Positions 26,229-35,861 of a stretch of DNA of 64,000 nucleotides are shown here, one piece after another. Source of the DNA: an uncultured Lactobacillus sp. (GTDB lineage: Bacteria > Bacillota > Bacilli > Lactobacillales > Lactobacillaceae); assembly GCA_937874185.1 (NCBI GenBank), contig CALNAK010000014.1, forward strand, positions 124,001 through 188,000, read 5' to 3'. A program made the translations under genes and the position numbers. How positions within the stretch are numbered: position 1 is the first letter of the stretch; every line of letters begins with the position of its first letter. The notes under the pieces are model-generated. The model ran no database searches. It was not told the DNA's origin and was given only the letters and a program-made list of their open reading frames with translations.

Positions 26229-27923
26229 ATGTCGAAGTCACCAAAAGCTATCGAATCAAACGCATTTTACATAAATCCTGATCGCTCAGTTGCCGTAATT
26301 AACTACAACGAGGAATATATTCAAGATATTTTTCAGTTAATTAACAGCCAAGGATTCCATAATTTAATCGACTTGTATTTGGAAGAAAGTCAACTTGCTG
26401 TAACTAACAAGGTTGAAGGTCTAACTGTTGATACTTACATCAATATTTTGAAAGCTATTTTAATTGATGATAAACCTGCATATGAAAAGTATGGTAAAGA
26501 ACAAATTTTAAAAAGTATTGAAGAAGTTTATTCATATTACCGTTCATACTTCCGAGTTTCTCTAATCAATAAACACAGTAGTGCCATTGTTAAAGGTAAT
26601 TTCATGAATATCGACAATCATTTTAATGAAGTCGTTATCCATTTGTATCGTGCCATCGAGGAAAAGCTTCAAGGTTTTTCTAATCGAGCTTATCGTCAAG
26701 TTAACGCTGGTACCAACGCCTGTGTTTTAACACAATCAATCAAATGGGACACTCCTCTAACATATCAATCACTTGAGAGCATTCGTTTCTTGGATACTTT
26801 GATGCTTCGTCCTCCAATGATGATGCACACTAAGAGTAATAAACGTGAAGGTGTCTTCAGTGCCGTTTCTAATAACCCAATTGATAAATTTAATGGCTCA
26901 CAAAAAGATTGGTATTGTTTCCCCGCCAAAATTGGTGAAAGTCTAACTTTCATTTATTTCCATCGTGATTACTTTGTCAGTGGAATCGCACTAGCTAACC
27001 TCTTTGAGGTCGCTGATGAAAAGAGTATTGCCGGACAAAAGCCAGACGAAATTCTACTATTCGGCCTTGATAAAACTGAAGGCGATGTTTGCCACTACTA
27101 TCATGATGAAGAAAATAACATCTGGGTCGGCGAGGTTCCTTACAACGACAAGACAACCTACTTCGGCTACATGAAGAAAATGTGTCTAACACTTCATAAT
27201 TTACATATGATTCATGAAAATAGACTTCCTATCCATGGCTCAATGGTTAAAATCAGTTTCTCAAATGGAAAAACTAAGTCAGTTGTCTTCTTCGGAGATT
27301 CTGGTGCCGGTAAATCTGAGTCAATTGAAGCTTTGCAAGAAGTCGCTGATGACAAAATCATTAATATCGAAACTATTTTTGATGATATGGGGAGTTTTGC
27401 TTTCGATGACGAAGGTAACGTCTACGCTCAAGGTACCGAAACCGGTGCATTCGTTCGACTAGACGATTTAAGTAGTTCCGTTGCGTTCAACAACATGGAT
27501 CGTGGTATCTATTTGAACCCCGAGCTTAAAAATGCCAGAGTTATCTTACCTGCCAACACGTACAAACACGTGGTTGAACATCATTCAATCGACATGTGGG
27601 TTTACGCCAATAACTATGATTCAGGTATTGGTTTACATCAATTCCCTGATGAAGATAAGGCCAAAGCAACCTTCATTGCTGGTAAACGAAAGGCTCTAGG
27701 CACAACTGATGAAGTTGGTATGAGTACAACTTTCTTCGCTAATCCATTCGGACCAGTTCAAGAAGAAGCTATGACTCGACCAATTATTGATAAAGTTTTC
27801 AACAAACTCTATCACGATAATATTTACGTTGGAGAAATTTATACTCACTTAGGTTATGACAAATCTAAAGCTAGTTTGAATGAATCAGCTAAAGAATTAT
27901 TAAATGAGCTAATGAACAAGTAA
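26229..27923 (+). CDS. Phosphoenolpyruvate carboxykinase-like P-loop protein
   Basis: A 564-residue soluble protein. The C-terminal half has a P-loop FFGDSGAGKSES (about residues 355-366) and a following DDMGSFAFDDEGNVYAQGT stretch. This recalls the GDDEHGW metal site and GGCYAK strand of ATP-dependent PEP carboxykinase. The classic PEPCK residues (GLSGTGKTT, RTAY) are changed, so carboxykinase activity is uncertain, and an HPr-kinase-like protein kinase role is also possible. The N-terminal half (1-200) is not recognised. Strong AAAGGAGA before the ATG; single-gene unit with its own terminator. Confidence 0.55.
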   Translation: MSKSPKAIESNAFYINPDRSVAVINYNEEYIQDIFQLINSQGFHNLIDLYLEESQLAVTNKVEGLTVDTYINILKAILIDDKPAYEKYGKEQILKSIEEVYSYYRSYFRVSLINKHSSAIVKGNFMNIDNHFNEVVIHLYRAIEEKLQGFSNRAYRQVNAGTNACVLTQSIKWDTPLTYQSLESIRFLDTLMLRPPMMMHTKSNKREGVFSAVSNNPIDKFNGSQKDWYCFPAKIGESLTFIYFHRDYFVSGIALANLFEVADEKSIAGQKPDEILLFGLDKTEGDVCHYYHDEENNIWVGEVPYNDKTTYFGYMKKMCLTLHNLHMIHENRLPIHGSMVKISFSNGKTKSVVFFGDSGAGKSESIEALQEVADDKIINIETIFDDMGSFAFDDEGNVYAQGTETGAFVRLDDLSSSVAFNNMDRGIYLNPELKNARVILPANTYKHVVEHHSIDMWVYANNYDSGIGLHQFPDEDKAKATFIAGKRKALGTTDEVGMSTTFFANPFGPVQEEAMTRPIIDKVFNKLYHDNIYVGEIYTHLGYDKSKASLNESAKELLNELMNK

Positions 27924-27924
27924 C

Positions 27925-27976
27925 TAAATAGCAGTATCAACTGAGATAAGTCAGTTGATACTGCTATTTTGATTTT
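27925..27976. terminator. Bidirectional terminator
   Basis: A perfect 19-bp stem (27926-27944 with 27951-27969) ends the PEPCK-like gene and the convergent lipoprotein gene. Confidence 0.85.
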
Positions 27977-27983
27977 TAGAATT

Positions 27984-28763
27984 CTATTTTTTAGTATCGT
28001 TATATTCAGAATTAATTTCAGAAGTCATTTTTTTAAGTCCCTTAGACAAATTATCGTCACGTGTTTTTTCTTTTCTCATTTCAGGATTGTTCAATACGTA
28101 TTTTTTAGAATTCGGACTCTTGACCCAAAAATCATATTGAGGAACCACGATAGCATAGGAATTTTCAATGGTAAATCCACTTTGTTTCAATGAATTATTA
28201 TAATCAGATGGTTCATCCACATGATTGGGAGTCAATCCTGTAATAACCTTAGAACCAATACTTGGCAACGGGAATTCTTCATTTTTAACCAACATCTCAT
28301 GGTCAAAATCTTTTGGTTTACTCATATTGGCATACCAGTGATCAAACGAAACCAAACCACCCTTCATAGCCACATAGATTGTTTGATTTTTTAAAGTTTT
28401 ATCGCCACTAATAACTTTGTCAACGTGAATTGAAGCCTTGGTATACGCCATATTTTTAGGACTATTCATCTTTTCAAGTTTATACACTGTACCTTGAACA
28501 ACCGCTTTACTATGATTATTTAATTGTTCCATTGAAGTCGCAATGAAAACATAATCACCCCTAAAATCATCACTATGAACCACATCAGCTTTAGCAACCT
28601 GTCTTTGCCAGATGCGTCGATTTCTTCTAATAATTCTTTTAGAATTATCAGTCCGACTAGTCTTTGAATAATTAGTTGTCGAATTTGTCAAAGTGCTAGT
28701 GTTGCATGCAGATAATGGTAATACGAATAATAATAATGCCAAAACCATTAGTGTTTTTCTCAT
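27984..28763 (-). CDS. Predicted lipoprotein, family shared with 62154-62870
   Basis: A 259-residue lipoprotein: signal peptide with lipobox LSAC (Cys20), then a basic region (RRNRRIWQRQ) and a globular domain. It shares blocks with the lipoprotein at 62154: [VI]D[KR]VISG[DN]K, PLP[SE]IGSK[VI]ITGL and FWVK followed by LNNP. Function unknown; no database family comes to mind. Monocistronic. Confidence 0.7.
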   Translation of the reverse strand: MRKTLMVLALLLFVLPLSACNTSTLTNSTTNYSKTSRTDNSKRIIRRNRRIWQRQVAKADVVHSDDFRGDYVFIATSMEQLNNHSKAVVQGTVYKLEKMNSPKNMAYTKASIHVDKVISGDKTLKNQTIYVAMKGGLVSFDHWYANMSKPKDFDHEMLVKNEEFPLPSIGSKVITGLTPNHVDEPSDYNNSLKQSGFTIENSYAIVVPQYDFWVKSPNSKKYVLNNPEMRKEKTRDDNLSKGLKKMTSEINSEYNDTKK

Positions 28764-28964
28764 TGAAGTTCTCCTTAAAACTAATTATCGCACGTGTTTC
28801 TAATTTGTTGTACCGCGATTATTTTATAAAATAAAATCAGTACATCTATGTAAAAATGTGTCTTAATTAAATTGGGTTATATTAATATAATGTACAATTT
28901 TCGTTTTACATAAAAAATTTGTGTCTCTAATTTCAATATCAAACTAATTAAACCGGGACAACTA

Positions 28965-29137
28965 GCTCGGAGCAAGGAGGATAAATAGCTCAATAGCGAA
29001 GTTTTACTTATTCGACTGCTTTTGTCGGATTAGTAAAAGGCCAATCTTGAAGACTATTATCGATGACGAAGGCATTGATGATTGGCTCCAAGTTGTGCCC
29101 GCTATGTTCCAGCTATTTTTTCCTCCTTGTGGAGAGC
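28965..29137 (-). repeat. Structured repeat, family B copy 5
   Basis: Opens GCTCTCCACAAGGAGGA and closes TCCTCCTTGCTCCGAGC; inner stems GCTAT/ATAGC and TTTTACTAATCCGAC/GTCG..AAGTAAAA. Same end-type as copy 2. Unlike copies 3, 4 and 6 it lies beyond the terminator of the gene before it. Confidence 0.82.
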
Positions 29138-29169
29138 GGAAATTTAATTATTTACTTCATTTCAAAACA

Positions 29170-29219
29170 AAAGGTTCCAATAAAGTTAGACGAACTCTAA
29201 CCTATTGGAACCTCTTTAT
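29170..29219. terminator. Terminator of the TauABC-type operon
   Basis: AGGTTCCAATA (29172-29182) pairs with TATTGGAACCT (29203-29213), enclosing GTTAGA/TCTAAC. U-rich on both strands, directly after the ATPase stop. Confidence 0.75.
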
Positions 29220-29220
29220 T

Positions 29221-29976
29221 TTACTGATTGATCAATTCTAAAATACTCTTACGATACTTATCGATTTTTCGTTCTAATTCAAAATCATCTAACTCTTCAA
29301 CATCTATATTTTGAAATGGATTATCTTTTATCTCAATAATCTTTTTATCATGATTATTCATTATCGCAATCCGATTACCACAGCGAATTGCCTCGTTTAA
29401 ATCATGCGTAATCATGAAAATACTAGTCTTCTCTTGTCGCCATATATCGAGAATTAGCTTCTGCATTTTAGCTCTCGTAAAAGCATCTAACGCTCCAAAT
29501 GGTTCATCCATCAATAACAATGGTGACTTGTTAGCCAAAACTCTTGCGATAGCAACTCGTTGGCGCATCCCACCAGATAGTTCAAAAGTCTTGGTATTAC
29601 CTTGATCACTCAAACCAATTAAGTCTAATAAGTAGGCCACTCGTTTTTCAATATCTGCTTTTGAAAATTGACGTGCCTTTAATCCAAATCCAACATTATC
29701 CTTTACTGTAAACCAAGGATAAAGTGATGAATTCTGGAACACTACACCTCGTTGCCAATCAGGCGTATCAATCGTTTGACCGTTCATGGTCAAAACACCG
29801 TCTGCCTGAATAAACCCAGCAAGAGCTTGCAAAATAGTACTTTTACCGCAACCAGATGGTCCAACTAATACAAAAATCTCATTATCTTTAATTTCAAAAT
29901 TTGTATCAATGATTACAGGTTCGTCAGAATTAGGATACTTGATCGATAAATTTTGTGCTTTTACTAACGTATCCAT
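29221..29976 (-). CDS. tauB: ABC transporter ATPase, taurine/sulfonate type
   Basis: A 251-residue ATPase of the nitrate/sulfonate/taurine subfamily. Walker A GPSGCGKST near residue 39, Q-loop QNSSLYPW, signature LSGGMRQR, Walker B LLLMDEPFGALD and switch His in MITHD. It powers the importer encoded by the two preceding genes, 2 nt after the binding-protein gene. The substrate is inferred from the binding protein. Confidence 0.85.
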   Translation of the reverse strand: MDTLVKAQNLSIKYPNSDEPVIIDTNFEIKDNEIFVLVGPSGCGKSTILQALAGFIQADGVLTMNGQTIDTPDWQRGVVFQNSSLYPWFTVKDNVGFGLKARQFSKADIEKRVAYLLDLIGLSDQGNTKTFELSGGMRQRVAIARVLANKSPLLLMDEPFGALDAFTRAKMQKLILDIWRQEKTSIFMITHDLNEAIRCGNRIAIMNNHDKKIIEIKDNPFQNIDVEELDDFELERKIDKYRKSILELINQ

Positions 29977-29978
29977 CT

Positions 29979-30983
29979 CTAATCCCCCTTTGGTTGATAA
30001 ACAAATTTTTTAAACTGATCCAGACTCGGCGCATAACTAATTGTTTGTTGGCTATGCATGAACGTTCCGGCTCGGTGCATTTCCACAATAAATTGTCCGG
30101 TGTCAGATTCATTACCTAAATATCGTGTGGAATATTCAGCTTTTTTAGAAACCCAATCAGTTCCCCGCATTTGTTTATCCGCATCAGCGGTACTGATTCC
30201 GGTTTGTTTGGCCGCAGCTTTAACAGTCTCTGGATAATTATCTTTACGTAATTTGTGAGTTTTGGCTAAAACGTTGACGAATTTCTCCACTGACTCCGGT
30301 TGTTCTTTCAGAAACTTTTTACTAACTAACGTGATGTTTCCAGTCGAATAGCCCATTTTTGAAAGGTCTGAACTATCAATCAATACTCGCCCATCGCTTT
30401 GTAATTGTGACAAAGTTGGCTGCCAAGTATATGCGGCATCAATATTGCCCCGTTTCCAGGCGGCGACGATATTTTGGGTATCCATATCTAATAACGTTAC
30501 TTTGTGCTCTAAGCCAGCTTTTTTCAAAGCTATCATCAAACTATAATGTGACGTCGATGCAAACGGCGTCGCAATTTTTTTACCCTTCAAATCAGCGATA
30601 TTTTTAATGCCTGAATTCTTTTTAACAATTAAGGATTCATTACTACCGCACATTTCATTGATCCACAGTAGTTTCACTGGAATATATGCAGTTAGCGCTA
30701 CAACGCCATTAGTATCACCCATTGTGGCAAAATCCACTCCACCTGACATTAACGCTTTATTCGCATCTACCCCGGAATCAAAAGTGATAAAACTTACTTT
30801 CTGATTTGGAAAAGCTTCTTCAAAATAACCTTTATTTCTCGCTACTGCCACATCATTAGGCGTATTTAAAATTCCGATTCTTATCTCATCTTTGTTGGAA
30901 TTGGTCTTCTTGGCGCATCCAGAAATACTAAAGGACACCAGTAAAATGAAACTTACGAAGAATAACTTAGTTAATCTACGCAT
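29979..30983 (-). CDS. tauA: Taurine/sulfonate-type substrate-binding lipoprotein
   Basis: A 334-residue TauA/SsuA-like binding protein with lipobox SISGC at the end of the signal peptide. The segments GKKIATPFASTSHYSL and RGNIDAAYTWQP are characteristic of TauA-like proteins. It should capture a sulfonate outside the membrane. Start overlaps the permease stop (TAATG). No taurine dioxygenase or desulfonating enzyme is nearby, so what happens to an imported sulfonate is open. Confidence 0.8.
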   Translation of the reverse strand: MRRLTKLFFVSFILLVSFSISGCAKKTNSNKDEIRIGILNTPNDVAVARNKGYFEEAFPNQKVSFITFDSGVDANKALMSGGVDFATMGDTNGVVALTAYIPVKLLWINEMCGSNESLIVKKNSGIKNIADLKGKKIATPFASTSHYSLMIALKKAGLEHKVTLLDMDTQNIVAAWKRGNIDAAYTWQPTLSQLQSDGRVLIDSSDLSKMGYSTGNITLVSKKFLKEQPESVEKFVNVLAKTHKLRKDNYPETVKAAAKQTGISTADADKQMRGTDWVSKKAEYSTRYLGNESDTGQFIVEMHRAGTFMHSQQTISYAPSLDQFKKFVYQPKGD

Positions 30984-31753
30984 TAATTTTTACCCTTCCA
31001 GAAGATCCATTCGTGTTCCAATAATTGTAACAACCAATCCAACAATAATCCTAGACCACCAAGAATGAAAATGCCCATGAACATAACGCTGCTCTTCAAA
31101 TATTTTGAAGCATCAATTACCATCCAGCCGATTCCGGACGTTGATGCCACTATCTCTGCCGCAACTAAGGTCGAGAATGAAACGCCCATCGCGGTTCTGA
31201 TTCCGGTGAAAACATCTGGTAATGATCCGGGAAAAATTACCCATTTGAAGATAGACCATTTACCCGCTCCGAGTGACTTGGCACTCAGAACATAATCTTG
31301 ATTGAGATGATGGACTCCTTCAACGCAAGAAATATAGATTGGCGCAAATGCAGCTAGATACAAGAGAACTATTTTGGAACCTTCACCAATTCCTAGCCAA
31401 AGAATCAAAATTGTGTAATAAGCTAGCGGTGGAATTGGGCGATAAAACTGAATCAATGAATCCACCAATGAGTGGATTGTTTTTGACATCCCTGAAGCAA
31501 GTCCTAAAGGAACAGCTGTCAAAATTGCCAATATCAAAGCTGAAAATAGTCTAAACAGCGTAATTCCTAAGTGTTGCCAAAACGAGATACCGTTATAACC
31601 ATGCACGAGAATACTTGTAAAAGTAGTCCAAACTTCCTGTGGTGATGGAAAAAGGATTGGTGAAACTAACTTCAAATTAGTCACAGCAAACCAGATTGCT
31701 AATAGACAGACCCAAACTCCAGTCGTTATTAGTAACGATTTTTTCTTCTTCAT
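30983..31753 (-). CDS. tauC: ABC transporter permease, taurine/sulfonate type
   Basis: A 256-residue inner-membrane permease with six predicted helices and the cytoplasmic EAA loop (the SAKSLGAGKWSIFKWVIFPGS region) that contacts the ATPase. First gene of the three-gene importer, 18 nt downstream of the CoA-disulfide reductase gene, so probably in the same transcript. Confidence 0.82.
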   Translation of the reverse strand: MKKKKSLLITTGVWVCLLAIWFAVTNLKLVSPILFPSPQEVWTTFTSILVHGYNGISFWQHLGITLFRLFSALILAILTAVPLGLASGMSKTIHSLVDSLIQFYRPIPPLAYYTILILWLGIGEGSKIVLLYLAAFAPIYISCVEGVHHLNQDYVLSAKSLGAGKWSIFKWVIFPGSLPDVFTGIRTAMGVSFSTLVAAEIVASTSGIGWMVIDASKYLKSSVMFMGIFILGGLGLLLDWLLQLLEHEWIFWKGKN

Positions 31754-31771
31754 GCCATCACCTCCTACTTA

Positions 31772-33478
31772 CTACAATAGATCAAAGCGATAATTTGTCA
31801 CGATTGGTTTGCGATCAGTTGTTTGATCTTTGAAGTATTCATATTCACATATTTCCAAATATGATCCAGAAATATTAACCACATTGTCGTAACCACGATT
31901 GTTCAACGAACGAACCATGTTGTAACTACGTTGGCCAGATAGACAATGTACGTATACTGGACGGTCCGTTGGAATCTCATCCAGACGTTGACGGAATTGA
32001 CTTAGTGGGATATTAATTGCTGAAGTAATGTGGCCTTCTTCATATTCGTTAGGTTCACGAGCATCAATAATACATGCACCTTTTTCAACAAGTTTTCTAA
32101 CTTCACTAACTTGAACTTGTTTATATTCACCATTAAGAATATTCTCAGCTACTAAAGCAGCCATATTAACGGCATTCTTAGCGGTACTGAACCAAGGTGA
32201 GTAACAAACTTCAACATGTGTTAAGTCAGAAATATTACCGTGCATAGAAATCATTGTTGCTACAATATCAACTTGTTTATCGACATCAGATTTACCCAAT
32301 GCTTGTGCACCAAGAACTTCTCCACTTGGATAGCCAAAAATCAATTTCATGTATAACGGCGTTGCGTCCGGCATCAAACCGACACGACTCTTTGGAATAA
32401 CTGTTACTGTGCGATAGTCGATTCCATCTTTTTGGCATTCAGCTTCGGTCAAACCAGTTGAAGCGACGTTGATATCAAAAATATGAATTGCTTGAGAACC
32501 GATAACACCTTTATTTTGAATTGTTCGACCATACATGTGATCGACTGCATCACGAGCTTCCATTTGAGCTGGGAATGCCAACGCCAAACGAGTCTTCTTT
32601 CTAGTAATCATATTGGTTACTTCAATTGCATCACCAACAGCATAGATATTGGGAATTGATGTTTGGTAGTGTTGATCAACTGCGATGCTTCCAGTTAAAC
32701 CAAGTTTACAACCAATCTTACTTGCTAAAGCAGTGTCAGGTCTAACCCCGATAGCTACAATAACGGCTTGAGATTTGATTTCTTTACCTGAGCCAAGTTT
32801 AATTTTATCATCAGTAATTTCTGCTAACCCATCGTCTAAGACAACATTTACACCATGATCAAAGAGTTCTTTATGAACTAATTCAGCAAAGTCATCGTCA
32901 ATTGTTCCTAAAACATGACTAGCGGCCTCAATTAATGAAACCTTAGTATCAGTTTGAGCCAAATTTTCACAGACTTCGAGTCCAATAAATCCACCACCGA
33001 TAACAGCTACATCAGTTACTTTGTTAACTTGTAAGTAAGTTTGAATCTTCTTAATATCAACCACATTTCTAACTGAGAAAACATTATCGTGATCAATTCC
33101 TTTGATGCAACCTGGCATAATTGGATTGGCACCTGGTGACAAAACTAATTCATCATAAGAAATGTGTTTCAATTCACCAGTTTGAGTATTCTTAACTTCA
33201 ACTTCCTTTTTCACAGGATCAACATCAACAACTTCTGAATTAACTTCAGCGTTGATATTATATTGATTCTTGAATTGTTCTGGAGTCATCATAACAATAC
33301 TGTCAGCATCTGGTACCAAACCACTCAAGTGATATGGCAATGAACAGTTTGAGAAGGAAACATTAGGACCCTTTTCAAACATTGTTATATCTGCGAATTC
33401 ATCTAATCTTCTAGCACGTGCAGCAGCTGATGCTCCCCCAGCAACTCCTCCGACAACTACAATTTTCTTATTATCCAT
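31772..33478 (-). CDS. cdr: CoA-disulfide reductase fused to a rhodanese domain
   Basis: A 568-residue FAD- and NAD(P)H-dependent disulfide oxidoreductase with the FAD motif VVGGVAGGASAAARARR at the N-terminus. The single catalytic Cys is in FSNCSLPYH (Cys45), as in CoA-disulfide reductases. A second dinucleotide motif VIGGGFIGLE follows, and a C-terminal rhodanese domain with active Cys512 in HCLSGQRS. This architecture is known for CoADR-RHD and NADH-dependent persulfide reductases, which reduce CoA-persulfide or polysulfide. Position between a sulfur transporter and a sulfonate importer supports a sulfane-sulfur role. Confidence 0.88.
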   Translation of the reverse strand: MDNKKIVVVGGVAGGASAAARARRLDEFADITMFEKGPNVSFSNCSLPYHLSGLVPDADSIVMMTPEQFKNQYNINAEVNSEVVDVDPVKKEVEVKNTQTGELKHISYDELVLSPGANPIMPGCIKGIDHDNVFSVRNVVDIKKIQTYLQVNKVTDVAVIGGGFIGLEVCENLAQTDTKVSLIEAASHVLGTIDDDFAELVHKELFDHGVNVVLDDGLAEITDDKIKLGSGKEIKSQAVIVAIGVRPDTALASKIGCKLGLTGSIAVDQHYQTSIPNIYAVGDAIEVTNMITRKKTRLALAFPAQMEARDAVDHMYGRTIQNKGVIGSQAIHIFDINVASTGLTEAECQKDGIDYRTVTVIPKSRVGLMPDATPLYMKLIFGYPSGEVLGAQALGKSDVDKQVDIVATMISMHGNISDLTHVEVCYSPWFSTAKNAVNMAALVAENILNGEYKQVQVSEVRKLVEKGACIIDAREPNEYEEGHITSAINIPLSQFRQRLDEIPTDRPVYVHCLSGQRSYNMVRSLNNRGYDNVVNISGSYLEICEYEYFKDQTTDRKPIVTNYRFDLL

Positions 33479-33491
33479 GAATCAAATCCTC

Positions 33492-34760
33492 CTAATATCC
33501 GTAAGCTTTTTTAGACATTTTATTTCCAAAAATACCACCTAGCACTAGTGCAGCCAAGAATATCCAACCTGAAACTGAGAATTGAGCGATTGGTGTATAA
33601 AGAGCACCAACGTTACATCCGTTTGATAATCTTGTTCCAAATCCCATCGTGAAGCCACCTAGAGCAAATAATGAAGCACTCTTCCAACTTAAAGTAGAAA
33701 CTGAGTGCATTGTTTCTTTAAAGAGACCTGCTGTTAAAATAAAAATTCCGGCCCCAAGGAAAATTCCAAAGTTTTGAACTGTAACACCATTAGCTAATAA
33801 TGGGCCTGAGAATACTTCGGCAGGTTGATGTGTGAAATTAGATAATGAACTAGCTGAAACGCCGAAAGTATTAAGAGCCTTTCCAAACCAGAATCCGTAA
33901 GGTGTTGAAGCCCCCCAACCTGATTTAGTTAATCCCATCATTAGTACAAAGATAATTGTCATACCAACGGCACCTTGTTTTAGAGTCCAAGGTTTCTTGA
34001 AAAGTACATCGTATGTTGAAGCACTATTCATTGAGAAATTAGCTGTATTTTCTGGCTCTGGATTATCTTGAACCTTTTCTGAAGGAACTCCTACGAAAGT
34101 TGAAGCATCGTGACGTTTCTTCTCGTATCTATATGAAAGATAAACAACGATACTAACTAAAATAGCTGTTAAAATAACTGCTCCAAGATAGCCTTCTAGT
34201 CCATCCCACTTGAATAAATCGGGCATGTATACTCCTTGAGCAAATTTACTACCAGTCTTGGAAGTTAAAATTGAACCTCTGATCCATGATTGTGTTGCTT
34301 GAAGAGGGAATCCTAAGAAAACCCCAAAACAGAAGAAAATCAAAGTCATTCCGGCTCTTGGCAAATCAGTTGCCAAATCAGTCATAACACCTGTAGCACA
34401 ACATGATGAGAATGCCATTCCGAAACCGAAAAGCAATCCTCCGAGAATCAAACCAATATTAATTGGATTGATTGATAAGTCATAAGTTGTTAAATCTTTC
34501 GCAAACATCAAGAACGTTACGTTTGCAATCGCGGTAATTAAGAACATGAACATCATTGTTCTCATTAATTTTGTGGAACCAGTTTTGTAGGCACGGTTCA
34601 CACTTCCCGCAAAACCTGTATAAGATCTAGATAATATATAACCAAGCGCTAATCCCATTAGCAATCTCAAATAATGCATATTTGATGGTAATACAAATGG
34701 AGCGCCAATAATTAGAACTAAAAATAAAACTATTCCAAGTATTCTGTCCCAATTCTTCAT
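33492..34760 (-). CDS. YeeE/YedE family sulfur-compound transporter
   Basis: A 422-residue membrane protein with about ten helices made of two similar halves, as in YeeE/TsuA thiosulfate transporters. Each half carries a conserved Cys loop: FSSCCATGVM and RLSNGCNVGAL, the Cys residues that relay thiosulfate through the pore in the studied homologue. First gene of the sulfur operon, 14 nt before the reductase gene. The substrate could be thiosulfate or another sulfur anion. Confidence 0.85.
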   Translation of the reverse strand: MKNWDRILGIVLFLVLIIGAPFVLPSNMHYLRLLMGLALGYILSRSYTGFAGSVNRAYKTGSTKLMRTMMFMFLITAIANVTFLMFAKDLTTYDLSINPINIGLILGGLLFGFGMAFSSCCATGVMTDLATDLPRAGMTLIFFCFGVFLGFPLQATQSWIRGSILTSKTGSKFAQGVYMPDLFKWDGLEGYLGAVILTAILVSIVVYLSYRYEKKRHDASTFVGVPSEKVQDNPEPENTANFSMNSASTYDVLFKKPWTLKQGAVGMTIIFVLMMGLTKSGWGASTPYGFWFGKALNTFGVSASSLSNFTHQPAEVFSGPLLANGVTVQNFGIFLGAGIFILTAGLFKETMHSVSTLSWKSASLFALGGFTMGFGTRLSNGCNVGALYTPIAQFSVSGWIFLAALVLGGIFGNKMSKKAYGY

Positions 34761-35010
34761 TCTTGCCGTCCTCCTATAGCGTATTTACAGTGTAAACTTA
34801 GCATAAATTATATTAATATGTAATTATTAGAGGCGTCATAAAGCTATAATAGTCTTGTGAATAAAGTCATATATGAAGAAATTAATTATTATATAATTTG
34901 AGAAAGCCTTTATATAAGGTAAAGGTACTTATTAATTTTATCACAATCTTTACGCATTATTATATTTATATATACGTTCATAAATATTGTTTATAATAAG
35001 GAGAAAGCTT
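34761..35010. promoter_or_regulatory. Divergent control region of the sulfur locus
   Basis: A very AT-rich 250-bp gap between the LysR gene and the operon that it probably controls. I see dyad-rich A/T stretches but cannot single out one operator. Confidence 0.4.
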
Positions 35011-35844
35011 ATGTTTCGTGATATAGTTGCTTTTCAAAAAGTCTATGAGACCCGCTCTATTACTAGGGCTGCCAAGGAATTATACGTCACTCAGCCAACC
35101 GTTTCGATTCAAATTAAGAAACTGGAAGATGAATTAGGTGTTCAACTATTTAAACGTAATGGCAATAAGGGCTTAGTCCCAACCGAGAATGCCAACCGAT
35201 TCTATCGTGATTCCCAAATTGTGTTGAACAACTGGGAAAACTCTCTAAACCATTTAGTTAAGAAGCACCGTAGTAATCGAATCAAATGTGTTATTGGTGC
35301 CTCTCCCACTGCAGCAAATCACGTTTTACCACCACTTATGGTCAGTCTTGAACGTTACTTTGATAAGTTTGACTTTGAATTGATTACCGCGGACTCAGAA
35401 AAAGTCCTCGAAGAAATCATCAAACGTGAAATCGACTTTGGTATAGTTGAAAAACCTATTGTGACCAATGAAGTCGAACAAGTTGCCTTTGCTTCAGATG
35501 AACTGGTCCTTGCGGGTGATATAGATAGCCCTGAATGGATTCTTGGCAAGCCAGGGTCAACACAGCGTGAATATACTGATAAGTATTTCAATGAACATCA
35601 CATTCGTCCCACCAAGGTTATTAAGGTCAACGATAATAACCTAATTACTAATATGGTTGCTCGAAAAATTGGTAAGGCTATTGTTTCCAAACGTTCTATT
35701 AAAGGGACTTTACTTCCATATGAACAATTATCTAATGATTTCTGTAATCAACTATATTTGATCAATCCAAAAACTGCTAATTCCAGTGAAATCCAAAGTC
35801 TGATTTCTCTAGTCAAAACTTTGTTACCTCAATTACGATTCTGA
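35011..35844 (+). CDS. LysR family transcription regulator of the sulfur locus
   Basis: A 277-residue LysR regulator. The N-terminal winged helix reads TRAAKELYVTQPTVSIQIKKLEDELG, followed by a periplasmic-binding-like effector domain from residue 90. I start at ATG 35011 behind AAGGAG (34998-35003); the frame extends to 34987 by an upstream ATG without a site. Divergent from the YeeE-reductase-Tau operon, so it is the likely activator, perhaps CysB- or Cbl-like in sensing sulfur status. Confidence 0.88.
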   Translation: MFRDIVAFQKVYETRSITRAAKELYVTQPTVSIQIKKLEDELGVQLFKRNGNKGLVPTENANRFYRDSQIVLNNWENSLNHLVKKHRSNRIKCVIGASPTAANHVLPPLMVSLERYFDKFDFELITADSEKVLEEIIKREIDFGIVEKPIVTNEVEQVAFASDELVLAGDIDSPEWILGKPGSTQREYTDKYFNEHHIRPTKVIKVNDNNLITNMVARKIGKAIVSKRSIKGTLLPYEQLSNDFCNQLYLINPKTANSSEIQSLISLVKTLLPQLRF

Positions 35845-35861
35845 TTCTAAAAACGGGTTTG

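Noticed and set aside
29047..29241. Plus-strand ORF over repeat B5 and the terminator
   Set aside because: The frame is produced by the repeat and has no ribosome binding site.
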